This document shows, piece after piece, positions 9,407-17,790 of a DNA stretch of 64,000 bases. The translations under genes were made by a program, and so were the position numbers. This DNA comes from an uncultured Carboxylicivirga sp. (GTDB lineage Bacteria > Bacteroidota > Bacteroidia > Bacteroidales > Marinilabiliaceae). Position 1 is the first letter of the stretch. The number at the start of each line of letters is the position of its first letter. The notes beneath the pieces are model-generated. The model was not told the DNA's origin, did not search any database, and saw only the letters and a list, made by a program, of their open reading frames with translations. The stretch lies in NCBI GenBank assembly GCA_947503525.1, contig CANNEA010000012.1:20680-84679 (forward strand), written 5' to 3'.

Positions 9407-12031
9407 ATGAATAGAAGTTTTCAGTTTGATATGATAATGGATAGTGCTTTACAGGCAACTGTCGTTTTAGATAAGAATACTTTTAAAACCGTTTATTTAA
9501 ATTTAAGGGCTAAAAAATTATTCAATTTACTTGATGTGGATGAGGGCGATATACGCTTGCGTCATTATTGTAATAGAGCAGATCTCTTTAATGAAAAGTC
9601 AGCCATTAAATTATTTTATGAGCTTAATTCTCAATCGTCACAAAGTTTCGATTGGCCGGTACGGCTTGGGAATGTTCGTTGGTTATCTGCTTTTATTAGT
9701 CAGTACCAAAGTGAAGGCAAGCAATATATTGTTATTAGTTTTCGGGATAATACTTTAGAAAAGGAGAGTATTATGCGCCTGGATGATATTGTTTCTTTTC
9801 GGGATATGCTTGATCAGTTATTATCATATAATACGATGGTATCTGCCGAGAAAGTCCCTACTTTGATTAATGAGTCTTTGGGTACGGTGGGTACATTTTT
9901 TAATTGTGATAGAAGTTATGTGTTTCAATATTCTGAGGATCTTCAATACCATAGTAATATAAATGAGTGGTGTGCAGATGGAATAGAGCCTTATATTGAT
10001 GATTTGCAAACGATACCCACGCGAAAGTTTCCTTATCTGACCAAAAACCTGTTAAATAAGGAAATCGTTTGCTTGAATAATATAGGCGAACTTCCGGAAG
10101 AGGCAAAAAATGAAAGAGAAGAATTTGCAAAGGAAGGAATTCAGTCCATTTTGCTAATTCCTTTTATTGAAGGGGAGGAAGTTATTGGTTTTATAGGTCT
10201 TGATCACGTTCGAACTTCAAAAATGTGGACGTCGGTTGAAGTGTCCAATCTTAAACTTTTGGCTAGGGCATTTGCAAATATGCTTCTTCGTGCCAGAAGA
10301 GACAAACGAATTCAGGAGCAGCATGATATGTATCAGACTTGGTTTATGGCCGCCAATGATTCGATAGCCATTTTTAAGAATGGGATATGTGTTGATGCAA
10401 ACCCTAAGCTATTAAAGGATTTTGGAAGTTCCAGAAACTATATGTTGGGTAAGAGTTTAGTTGAACTGTCAGCCATTACTCAATTGAATGGGAAATCCCC
10501 AACCTATATAAATGTGCATTACCAATCGGTACTAGAAGGGAAAGCCCAATTTTTTGAATGGATTCTTAAACGAGAGAACGGAAGTGAACTTCAGGTTGAA
10601 CTAAGCCTAAATAAGTTTTCAGATAAGGGTAAGTCGCATGTTATAGGCATTTTTAGAGATGTATCGGAACACAAGCATGCTGTTAAAAACATATTGGAAT
10701 CAGAGGTTCACGAAGCAAAAGATAAGATAAATGCCAGTGCTATGCCCAGGACTGAGCTTTCACTTTTGGAACTATTCGATATTGAGCAGTTGCAAAATAT
10801 GCAGGATGCATTTTCTTATGCAACAGGGATTTCTTCTGTTATTACAGATCTGGATGGTAAACCTATTACCCGGGTTTCCTTCTCAAATAAGATTTGTAAA
10901 ATGGTTCGCACCACAGATGAGGGGATGAAGATGTGCATGGAAAGTAGTAAAGCTCTTGGGAATTTGGCAAAAGAAGCTCGTAGGCCGGTTTCCAAACCAT
11001 GTTTGTCTTGTGGTTTTATTGATGCAGCTTCCCCAATTATTATTGATGATTTTCATTTGGGAAATTGGGTTGTAGGGCAAGTTCGACCCAACGATTTGAA
11101 TGTGGATAGATTACTTACTTATACGCGAAGTCTGGGTTTAAATGATAATAATGTGGTTCTGGAGTTTGAAAAATTAGTAGAACTTGCTCCGGAACGATTT
11201 GATAAGATTCTTAACCTTTTAAATGTTTTGACCAAAGAGCTATCCGTTCTGGGTTATAATAATCTTAAGCTTGCAAAATCCATCAGGAATCATCTTTCAC
11301 TGGAACAAAAGCTTAGGATGGCTAAGCAGCGTGCGGAGGAAAGTGATCGACTGAAATCGGCATTTTTAGCGAATTTATCTCACGAAATTCGAACGCCTAT
11401 GAATGGGATAGTGGGTTTTTCTGAGTTATTGCAATACGATGGTTTAACACCTGATGACAGAAGAGAATATGTACGTTTGATTCATCAGAGTTCCAGCCAG
11501 CTTTTAAGTATTATCAATGATATTATTGATATTTCGAAGATTGAGTCAGGTCAGATAGATGTACATTCAGGCTACTTTGATTTAAATGAATTGTTTGTTG
11601 ATTTGAGTTCATTCTTTTCACAGGCAGCCGAGTTCAAATCGATTAAGCTAAAGTTTGTAAATGAAGATACCAATGATTTGGAAATTTTCTCTGATGAGGT
11701 AAAGCTCAAGCAAGTATTAACCAATTTGATTTCGAATGCCATTAAATTTACCTCATTCGGACAGATTGAGTATGGTTATGAACTTAAGGAAAATAACCAA
11801 CTGTTGGTCTTCGTAAAAGATTCAGGTGTTGGAATTGATGCGGATAGTGTTGATTTTATATTTGATCGTTTTTGGCAAGCCAAGGATGTTGATGTTAAAA
11901 AAGGAGGTACAGGATTGGGGCTGGCAATTACTAAGGCCTATGTTGAATTGCTTGGCGGACACATAATGGTGGAATCCAAAGTAGATGAAGGAACATGCTT
12001 TAGTTTTCTTATCCCTCGGGTTTTAAGTTAA
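9407..12031 (+). CDS. Cytoplasmic PAS-GAF-PAS-PocR sensor histidine kinase
   Basis: 874 residues with no membrane segment. Order: a PAS-like start (~1-115), a GAF domain (~130-295, CDRSYVFQYSEDLQYHSN ... LLIPFIEGEEVIGFIGLDH), a PAS domain (~305-435), a PocR sensory domain (~455-610, with Cys-rich CKMVRTTDEGMKMC and KPCLSCGFIDAASPI), then HisKA with His ~662 in FLANLSHEIRTPMN and HATPase_c (GTGLGLAI). PocR domains bind small hydrocarbon-type ligands or act as redox/metal sensors. The kinase core resembles that of the preceding gene (shared AEESDRLKSAFLAN), so the two are paralogues. It starts 44 bases after the upstream kinase, suggesting co-transcription. Confidence 0.92.
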   Translation: MNRSFQFDMIMDSALQATVVLDKNTFKTVYLNLRAKKLFNLLDVDEGDIRLRHYCNRADLFNEKSAIKLFYELNSQSSQSFDWPVRLGNVRWLSAFISQYQSEGKQYIVISFRDNTLEKESIMRLDDIVSFRDMLDQLLSYNTMVSAEKVPTLINESLGTVGTFFNCDRSYVFQYSEDLQYHSNINEWCADGIEPYIDDLQTIPTRKFPYLTKNLLNKEIVCLNNIGELPEEAKNEREEFAKEGIQSILLIPFIEGEEVIGFIGLDHVRTSKMWTSVEVSNLKLLARAFANMLLRARRDKRIQEQHDMYQTWFMAANDSIAIFKNGICVDANPKLLKDFGSSRNYMLGKSLVELSAITQLNGKSPTYINVHYQSVLEGKAQFFEWILKRENGSELQVELSLNKFSDKGKSHVIGIFRDVSEHKHAVKNILESEVHEAKDKINASAMPRTELSLLELFDIEQLQNMQDAFSYATGISSVITDLDGKPITRVSFSNKICKMVRTTDEGMKMCMESSKALGNLAKEARRPVSKPCLSCGFIDAASPIIIDDFHLGNWVVGQVRPNDLNVDRLLTYTRSLGLNDNNVVLEFEKLVELAPERFDKILNLLNVLTKELSVLGYNNLKLAKSIRNHLSLEQKLRMAKQRAEESDRLKSAFLANLSHEIRTPMNGIVGFSELLQYDGLTPDDRREYVRLIHQSSSQLLSIINDIIDISKIESGQIDVHSGYFDLNELFVDLSSFFSQAAEFKSIKLKFVNEDTNDLEIFSDEVKLKQVLTNLISNAIKFTSFGQIEYGYELKENNQLLVFVKDSGVGIDADSVDFIFDRFWQAKDVDVKKGGTGLGLAITKAYVELLGGHIMVESKVDEGTCFSFLIPRVLS

Positions 12032-12036
12032 AAAAA

Positions 12037-12062
12037 AAGGGAAGTCAAAACTGACCTCCCTT
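12037..12062. terminator. Bidirectional terminator between the kinase and rnfA
   Basis: Stem GGGA-GTCA/TGAC-TCCC with a one-base bulge on each side, flanked by A-runs on the left and T-rich DNA on the right. It separates two convergent units: the kinase stop is at 12031 and the rnfA stop at 12085. Confidence 0.8.
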
Positions 12063-12084
12063 CATATTTTTATTTCTCTTAGTA

Positions 12085-12660
12085 TTAAACAATACCAGCA
12101 AAGCCCATAAATGCTAAAGCAAGTAGTCCTGCTACAACCAAAGCAATCGGCGTTCCTCTCATACCCTTTGGTACATCCATTAAATCCAACTGTTCACGAA
12201 TACCGGCGAAAGTAACTAAGGCTAAACCAAAGCCGACTGCATGAGACATGGCAAATACAACGGATTTAACAATGTTTGTATCTTCCAATCCCAATGCAAG
12301 GATAGCAACACCAAGAATGGCACAGTTGGTGGTAATCAATGGTAAAAACACCCCTAATGCTTGATATAAAGGCGGGCTTACTTTTTTAAGTATAATTTCT
12401 ACCAATTGTACTAAGGAAGCAATCACAAGAATAAAGGTGATTGTTTGAAGATATTCTACACCGAATGGTTCAAGAACTGCTTTCTGAATAAAGAAAGTAA
12501 CAATTGTAGCAATTACCATTACAAAGGTTACTGCTCCTGTCATACCAATTCCGGTAGATATTTTCTTTGAAACCCCAAGGAATGGGCAAATGCCCAAAAA
12601 CTGGCTAAGTACAATGTTGTTGACAAAGATGGCCGAGATAACAATTAATACATATTCCAT
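12085..12660 (-). CDS. rnfA: Rnf complex subunit A (RsxA)
   Basis: 191 residues, six-helix integral membrane protein of the Na+/H+-translocating ferredoxin:NAD+ oxidoreductase. It starts [20 protein letters not shown] and contains [10 protein letters not shown] and [14 protein letters not shown], diagnostic for RnfA. Its partner RnfE is homologous, and together they carry conserved cysteines near the membrane centre for an iron-sulfur centre (here GICPFLG and TTNCAIL). It is the last gene of rseC-rnfBCDGEA, 3 bases after rnfE. Confidence 0.97.
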   Translation of the reverse strand: MEYVLIVISAIFVNNIVLSQFLGICPFLGVSKKISTGIGMTGAVTFVMVIATIVTFFIQKAVLEPFGVEYLQTITFILVIASLVQLVEIILKKVSPPLYQALGVFLPLITTNCAILGVAILALGLEDTNIVKSVVFAMSHAVGFGLALVTFAGIREQLDLMDVPKGMRGTPIALVVAGLLALAFMGFAGIV

Positions 12661-12663
12661 ATC

Positions 12664-13251
12664 TTAAGCTTCTTTCTTAACGTGGTTAATAAATGCGATT
12701 AAATAACCCAAAGCAATAAAAGCACCCGGAGCTAATACAAAAACCAGCATACCATAATCTTCAGGGAAAATCATTGTTCCAAATACTTTACCACTTCCTA
12801 AAATTTCGCGAAGTGCACCTAGTATGGTTAGTGCCATTGCAAAACCAAGTCCCATTCCTAAACCATCAATAATGGATGAGCCAATGTTATTTTTAGATGC
12901 AAATGCTTCTGCACGACCTAGCACAAGACAGTTTACCACAATCAAAGGAATAAACAGTCCTAAGGACTCAAATAGATCAGGTAAATAGGCCTGCATAGTC
13001 ATTTCAACGATGGTTACAAAAGTTGCAATAACCACAATAAAAGCAGGTATTCTAACTTTATCCGGAATTAAATTCTTAATTAAGGCAATAACTAAATTGG
13101 CCATCACAAGCACAAAAGTTGTTGCTAATCCCATTCCCAATCCGTCAAATGCAGAAGAGGTTACACCAAGTGTCGGACACATCCCCAGTAACAGGGTAAA
13201 AACGGCATTCTCCTTGAAGAATCCTTTTGAAAAATTATTCCACTGATTCAT
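12664..13251 (-). CDS. rnfE: Rnf complex subunit E (RsxE)
   Basis: 195 residues, polytopic membrane protein homologous to RnfA. LLGMCPTLGVT and PLIVVNCLVLGRAEAFA carry the conserved cysteine motifs, and DGLGMGLGFAMALTILGALRE is typical of RnfE/NqrD. The start overlaps the rnfG stop by four bases (13248-13251), showing tight coupling within the operon. Confidence 0.97.
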   Translation of the reverse strand: MNQWNNFSKGFFKENAVFTLLLGMCPTLGVTSSAFDGLGMGLATTFVLVMANLVIALIKNLIPDKVRIPAFIVVIATFVTIVEMTMQAYLPDLFESLGLFIPLIVVNCLVLGRAEAFASKNNIGSSIIDGLGMGLGFAMALTILGALREILGSGKVFGTMIFPEDYGMLVFVLAPGAFIALGYLIAFINHVKKEA

Positions 13252-13880
13252 AGTGAACCTCCTTCCTCTACTGAGGTATTATCGGCAACCGGTTGGTTGT
13301 CTTTGTTTTCATTATAGGTTTCAAAGGCAACCCTGACAGCATCTAAAAATGCTCGAGAGCTGATGGTTGCGGCTGTTATAGCATCTACTTCACCACCATC
13401 TTTACTCACGGTAAGGTTATTGTTTTTAGGATGTTTACCCAATACACTTTGATTCCCTTTATCGGTTTTAAACCAATCGGCCATTTTTGTGCCAAGACCC
13501 GGAGTTTCTTTATGCTCCAATATCTGGTAGTTAATTATGGTTCCATCCGGTTTAAGTCCTACCATCACTTTAATTTTACCACTAAATCCTTTGGTAGTCA
13601 TTGATTCAATTGCGATACCAATTAATTTACCATCTTTTTTAGCGGGGAAAAATTTCAGATCAAATCCTTCCTTAGACTTAAGTTCATATACTTCATCCGC
13701 AGGATTATTATTAAATCCCGGAACTACTTCTGTTATGGCCGCTTGTTGCTTAGCTTTTTTAGCGGCTTCAATTGGTCCTTTCGTGAGTTCAAACATAAAA
13801 CCCAACGAAGCTCCTGCTACACCTGTTATTACAAGCAGGGTAAGAACCATGTTTTTTAGCGTCGATTCTGTTTTAGCCAT
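13248..13880 (-). CDS. rnfG: Rnf complex subunit G (FMN-binding)
   Basis: 210 residues. One N-terminal membrane anchor (NMVLTLLVITGVAGASLGFMF) and a periplasmic FMN-binding domain. The motif DAITAATISSRAF contains the Thr that takes covalently bound FMN (family pattern [ST]GAT-x-[ST]S; the first positions vary here). LEHKETPGLGTKM is also diagnostic. It passes electrons within the Rnf complex. It lies 3 bases after rnfD. Confidence 0.96.
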   Translation of the reverse strand: MAKTESTLKNMVLTLLVITGVAGASLGFMFELTKGPIEAAKKAKQQAAITEVVPGFNNNPADEVYELKSKEGFDLKFFPAKKDGKLIGIAIESMTTKGFSGKIKVMVGLKPDGTIINYQILEHKETPGLGTKMADWFKTDKGNQSVLGKHPKNNNLTVSKDGGEVDAITAATISSRAFLDAVRVAFETYNENKDNQPVADNTSVEEGGSL

Positions 13881-13883
13881 GAT

Positions 13884-14891
13884 TTACTTTTTACCTGCTG
13901 TTTTAACTACTTCGCCAAAACGCTTAGGTTTGACGTATTTATCTATAAGTGGTACAAAACCATTCATGATTAGTATAGCAAATGAAACACCCTCAGGGTA
14001 AGCTCCAAATACTCGAATAACCACTGTTATAACTCCAATGCCAATCCCGAAAATAATCATGCCTTTATTGGCCATTGGCGAACTGACGTAATCGGTAGCC
14101 ATAAATATGGCTCCTAACATAAGTCCTCCTGTAAGAATATGGAATAGTGGTCCTGCAAATTGTTCAGGGCTTGCCAAATTAAGGATGCCTGAAAATACGG
14201 CAACTGTTGCAATAATTGATACAGGAATGTGCCAGGTTATAATTTTACGAATAAGCATGTATACAAGGCCTATCAATAAAGCTACCGCAGCAACTTCACC
14301 TGCTGACCCACCTAAGTTTCCAAAAAACAATTCAGACAATGAAGGTATTTTAGCCATTAATGAGCTCACTGATTCTCCATTTGCTAATCCTTCTTTCATT
14401 ACTGAAAGAGGAGTTGCACCTGTTGTGGCATCCAAATAGTTTGTCATGTTCTCACTCGGCTTAGGCCAGAGTGTCATCTGTACAGGGAAAGAGATCAACA
14501 AAAATACACGACCTACTAACGCAGGGTTAAAAATGTTATTTCCTAATCCTCCAAAAGACATTTTACCAATACCGATGGCTACTAAACTCCCAATAATGAT
14601 AATCCAAATTGGTAAGTTAGTTGGCATGTTAAAAGCCAAAAGCAGACCGGTTAAGGCAGCGGATCCATCCAATACCGTTGGATTTGTCTTTAACAGATAC
14701 TTTTGAATGGCCCACTCAAAAAATACACATGATATAACAGCTGCCATTGTCACGATTAAAGCCCCAAGCCCAAAATAATAGACCGAGGCAGCCAGTGCTG
14801 GTAGCAAGGCAATAATCACCCCGTACATGTTCTTTTTCACAGAGTCGCCACTGTGTACATGCGGTGAAGGTGATACGGTTAACGTGTTCAT
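13884..14891 (-). CDS. rnfD: Rnf complex subunit D (FMN-binding membrane subunit)
   Basis: 335 residues, polytopic membrane protein of the NqrB/RnfD family. It starts with the conserved SPSPHVHSGDSVKKNMY. DATTGATPLSVMKEG carries the Thr for covalent FMN. PTVLDGSAALTGLLLAFNMP and GGLGNNIFNPALVGRVFLL are hallmark membrane loops. It lies between rnfC (25-base gap) and rnfG. Confidence 0.97.
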   Translation of the reverse strand: MNTLTVSPSPHVHSGDSVKKNMYGVIIALLPALAASVYYFGLGALIVTMAAVISCVFFEWAIQKYLLKTNPTVLDGSAALTGLLLAFNMPTNLPIWIIIIGSLVAIGIGKMSFGGLGNNIFNPALVGRVFLLISFPVQMTLWPKPSENMTNYLDATTGATPLSVMKEGLANGESVSSLMAKIPSLSELFFGNLGGSAGEVAAVALLIGLVYMLIRKIITWHIPVSIIATVAVFSGILNLASPEQFAGPLFHILTGGLMLGAIFMATDYVSSPMANKGMIIFGIGIGVITVVIRVFGAYPEGVSFAILIMNGFVPLIDKYVKPKRFGEVVKTAGKK

Positions 14892-14916
14892 ATTATAATG
14901 TTATTATTCGTTCTAC

Positions 14917-16248
14917 TTATTTGTTTCGGCTTCGCATGATATTACCAACTTTACCTTTTCCCAGTCGGATATAATCCAACAATGGGCGGCTCGCCGGGCA
15001 AGTGTAGCTACAAGAACCACATTCGATGCAATCCATTATTTTTTCTTCTTCTGCTCTATCCCAAATGGCTTTATCAGAAACAGTCATTAACAAATATGGA
15101 GATAAGCCCATAGGACAAACAGATACGCACTTCGAACAGCGAATACACGGTTCCATAGTACCACGCTTGGCTATTTTATCCGGCATGATAAGGATACCCG
15201 AACTACCTTTTGTAACTGGCACTTCAATTGATGATAATGCTTTACCCATCATCGGGCCTCCACCAATAACTTTACCGGTATCTTCTGGTAGACCTCCAGC
15301 TGCATTAATCAATGCTGAAACGGGAGTTCCCACACGTGTCAAAAAGTTTGAAGGCTTGCTCACCGATTTGCCGGTTACCGTAACTATACGCTCAAACAAA
15401 GGCTTGTTCTTTTGAACGGCTTCGTACACAGCATAGGTTGTTCCTACGTTTTGTACAACCGCACCAACCTCAATAGGCAATTTTCCAGACGGGATTTGAC
15501 GCTGTATACAAGCATCAATCAATTGCTTTTCTCCTCCTTGAGGATATTGAACTTTAAGAGCTTCTATTGTAATGCCATCATACTTTTGAGCTAAGTTGCT
15601 CATGTGATCAATGGCGTCTTTTTTGTTATTTTCAATCCCAATAATAGCTTTAGTAACATCTAAAGCTTTCATTAAAATTTGAGTCCCCACCATTATCTCT
15701 TCTCCTTTTTCCATCATCAGCTGATGATCTGATGTAAGATATGGTTCGCATTCAACTGCGTTAAGGATTAGTACATCGCAGGTTTTACCCGGAGGTACAG
15801 ATAGCTTCACATGTGCTGGGAAGGTTGCACCACCTAAACCAACAATTCCTGCTTCTCCAACTTTTTTTACAATCTCTTCTTTCGAAAGTGTAATGTCCGT
15901 TACAAGATCAGCATTTCTGTTAATGTTTTCATCCCATTCATCACCTTCTACCTTAATGATAATGGCTTTTCTTTTGTATCCACTTGCGTCTAAAATATCA
16001 TCAACTTTAAACACTTTACCCGAAACAGGAGAGTGAATGTTGGTTGAAACAAAACCAGTGGACTTAGCTATTAATTGACCCACCTTTACTTCATCGCCTT
16101 TTTTAACGACAGGTTCAGATGGAGCTCCGATATGTTGAGCAATAGGAACCGAAACTTGTTCGGGGACGGGTAAAGTCTCTATCTTTTTGCCAGCCGAAAA
16201 TTTATTTTCTGCCGGATGAACCCCTCCTAGTGAGAATGTTTTTAACAT
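14917..16248 (-). CDS. rnfC: Rnf complex subunit C (NADH/flavin and Fe-S subunit)
   Basis: 443 residues. An N-terminal RnfC barrel-sandwich domain (GGVHPAENK, PVSGKVFKVDDI), a central NADH/FMN-binding region of the complex-I 51-kDa type (VGLGGATFPAHVKL, ECEPYLTSDHQLM), an SLBB-like part and two C-terminal 4Fe-4S clusters: CIRCSKCVSVCPM and CIECGSCSYTCPASRP. It catalyses the NAD(H)-side reaction of the complex. Confidence 0.97.
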   Translation of the reverse strand: MLKTFSLGGVHPAENKFSAGKKIETLPVPEQVSVPIAQHIGAPSEPVVKKGDEVKVGQLIAKSTGFVSTNIHSPVSGKVFKVDDILDASGYKRKAIIIKVEGDEWDENINRNADLVTDITLSKEEIVKKVGEAGIVGLGGATFPAHVKLSVPPGKTCDVLILNAVECEPYLTSDHQLMMEKGEEIMVGTQILMKALDVTKAIIGIENNKKDAIDHMSNLAQKYDGITIEALKVQYPQGGEKQLIDACIQRQIPSGKLPIEVGAVVQNVGTTYAVYEAVQKNKPLFERIVTVTGKSVSKPSNFLTRVGTPVSALINAAGGLPEDTGKVIGGGPMMGKALSSIEVPVTKGSSGILIMPDKIAKRGTMEPCIRCSKCVSVCPMGLSPYLLMTVSDKAIWDRAEEEKIMDCIECGSCSYTCPASRPLLDYIRLGKGKVGNIMRSRNK

Positions 16249-16291
16249 TGATCCTCCTATTTTATATTGTTTTCAATGACTTTATTTAACT

Positions 16292-17152
16292 CTATTCTGC
16301 GTTTTCCGGAACTACCTTTTCCACCTTAGGTTTCTTTGGAGGAAAGTTTAATTCATGGATGGCATTGGTTGGACATTCGCTTACACATTTGCGACACAAC
16401 TTACATTTATCATCATGGATGTAGGCAAGGTTGTTTTCGATGGTGATGGCTTCGAATGGACAAGCTTTTTGACATTTCTTACATGAGATACATGCAACTG
16501 AACATGCCTTTTTAGCAGGAGCACCTTTGTCTTTGTTTACACACGAAACAAAAATGCGTCGGCTTTTAGGTCCTTTTTTACGAAGTTCAATGATGTCTTT
16601 AGGACAAGCATCCACACATGCTCCGCATGAAACACAATTGTCTTCGATTATTACAGGAAGTCCTGTTTTTTCGTCCATATACATGGCGTCGAAATTACAG
16701 GCATCCACACATTCGCCAAGGCCGTAGCATCCATCTGAACATCCGGTGTCGCCGCCATACAATGAAGAGGCAATTGTACAAGATGTAGCACCATCGTAAT
16801 TGGTTACTTTCGGACGATTGTCGCAAGTACCATTACAGCGTACTACAGCCACCGTTGGAGCTGCTGCAGCAACTTCTTTTCCAAGTATGCCAGCTGCCGC
16901 CGACATGGTCTCAGCTCCACCAACAGGACAATTTAAATCTGAAATATCATCAGATTTAACCATTGCTTCTGCAAAAGCCCTACAACCCGGAAAGCCACAA
17001 CCACCACAATTGGCGGCAGGCAATACTTCCTCAACCTGATCGATGCGTGGATCTTCAAAAACTTTAAATTTTTGAGCCACAAAATAAAGGATGATGGCGG
17101 CTAAAGTCCCCAACACCCCAAGTGAAATTATGGTTATCAGAACAACATTCAT
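16292..17152 (-). CDS. rnfB: Rnf complex subunit B (ferredoxin-type Fe-S subunit)
   Basis: 286 residues. An N-terminal membrane helix ([20 protein letters not shown]) is followed by the 4Fe-4S domain [19 protein letters not shown] and several ferredoxin clusters, including [30 protein letters not shown] and [15 protein letters not shown]. It receives electrons from reduced ferredoxin. The C-terminal tail is Lys/Pro rich. Only 2 bases separate it from rseC. Confidence 0.97.
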   Translation of the reverse strand: MNVVLITIISLGVLGTLAAIILYFVAQKFKVFEDPRIDQVEEVLPAANCGGCGFPGCRAFAEAMVKSDDISDLNCPVGGAETMSAAAGILGKEVAAAAPTVAVVRCNGTCDNRPKVTNYDGATSCTIASSLYGGDTGCSDGCYGLGECVDACNFDAMYMDEKTGLPVIIEDNCVSCGACVDACPKDIIELRKKGPKSRRIFVSCVNKDKGAPAKKACSVACISCKKCQKACPFEAITIENNLAYIHDDKCKLCRKCVSECPTNAIHELNFPPKKPKVEKVVPENAE

Positions 17153-17154
17153 AT

Positions 17155-17580
17155 TTAGTTGATTTGATGTTTTATAGTAAAAGAAAATGTTCGTTTTAAT
17201 TTATCCTTCATCAGGTATATTATACCATAATATGGTACTAATACCAGCATTGAAAGGCCTCCTGCCAATAATTCATTATTTGTAAGATAATAAACTGAAA
17301 TGAGAGTTGCCAGAATTAATGCAATTGGGTAGACGTAGGCCAGCAGTACAGCTTTGGGCGCCAATGATTTTTTTCCAAGTAACATTACCTTTTGTCCAAT
17401 TGTAACGTCATTTAAGGTCTGATAAACGTCGATGATTTTATCTTGTAAATCGGCAGCTGTACACGAACCTTGGGCATGACATGAAGCGCAAGCACTTTCG
17501 TTTACAATTTGCACTTTTATATGTTGTGGAGATACCTCAGTAACAACACCTTCGTGCTCTATATAATCTACATCTGCCAT
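17155..17580 (-). CDS. RseC/SoxR-reducing family protein
   Basis: 141 residues. [21 protein letters not shown] is the usual N-terminus, followed by the cysteine motif [16 protein letters not shown] and two membrane helices ([20 protein letters not shown] and [20 protein letters not shown]). RseC-like proteins regularly head rnf operons in Bacteroidota and are thought to help assemble or regulate the complex. A longer reading from 17604 adds eight residues but would start on the promoter's -7 element, so 17580 is chosen. Confidence 0.9.
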   Translation of the reverse strand: MADVDYIEHEGVVTEVSPQHIKVQIVNESACASCHAQGSCTAADLQDKIIDVYQTLNDVTIGQKVMLLGKKSLAPKAVLLAYVYPIALILATLISVYYLTNNELLAGGLSMLVLVPYYGIIYLMKDKLKRTFSFTIKHQIN

Positions 17581-17603
17581 ATATACCTTGATTCGTAGCG
17601 ACA

Positions 17604-17636
17604 CAAATGTAACAATGTAAAGGTTTTCTTTTCAAA
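17604..17636 (-). promoter_or_regulatory. Promoter of the rseC-rnfBCDGEA operon
   Basis: On the minus strand: TTTG (17633-17636), a 21-base spacer, TACATTTG (17604-17611). This is a textbook Bacteroidota primary-sigma promoter. Transcription would begin about 8 bases further, a short distance before the start codon at 17580. Confidence 0.8.
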
Positions 17637-17790
17637 AGGTAGAGGTATTTGTATTTAGAATGAATAAAAATAAGAAACTCTACTTACAGTTAATTACCTA
17701 TAATATAGTTTACTAATGTTGTGAGTGACTTAAACTATTGGTGTTCTTTCTTTTATAAAGAAAAAAATCTCTAATCAAATGAGGAAAAAA

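Noticed and set aside
13537..14706. Plus-strand ORFs up to 154 codons opposite rnfG and rnfD
   Set aside because: They lie wholly inside conserved rnf genes; the hydrophobic membrane codons of the real genes create open antisense frames.
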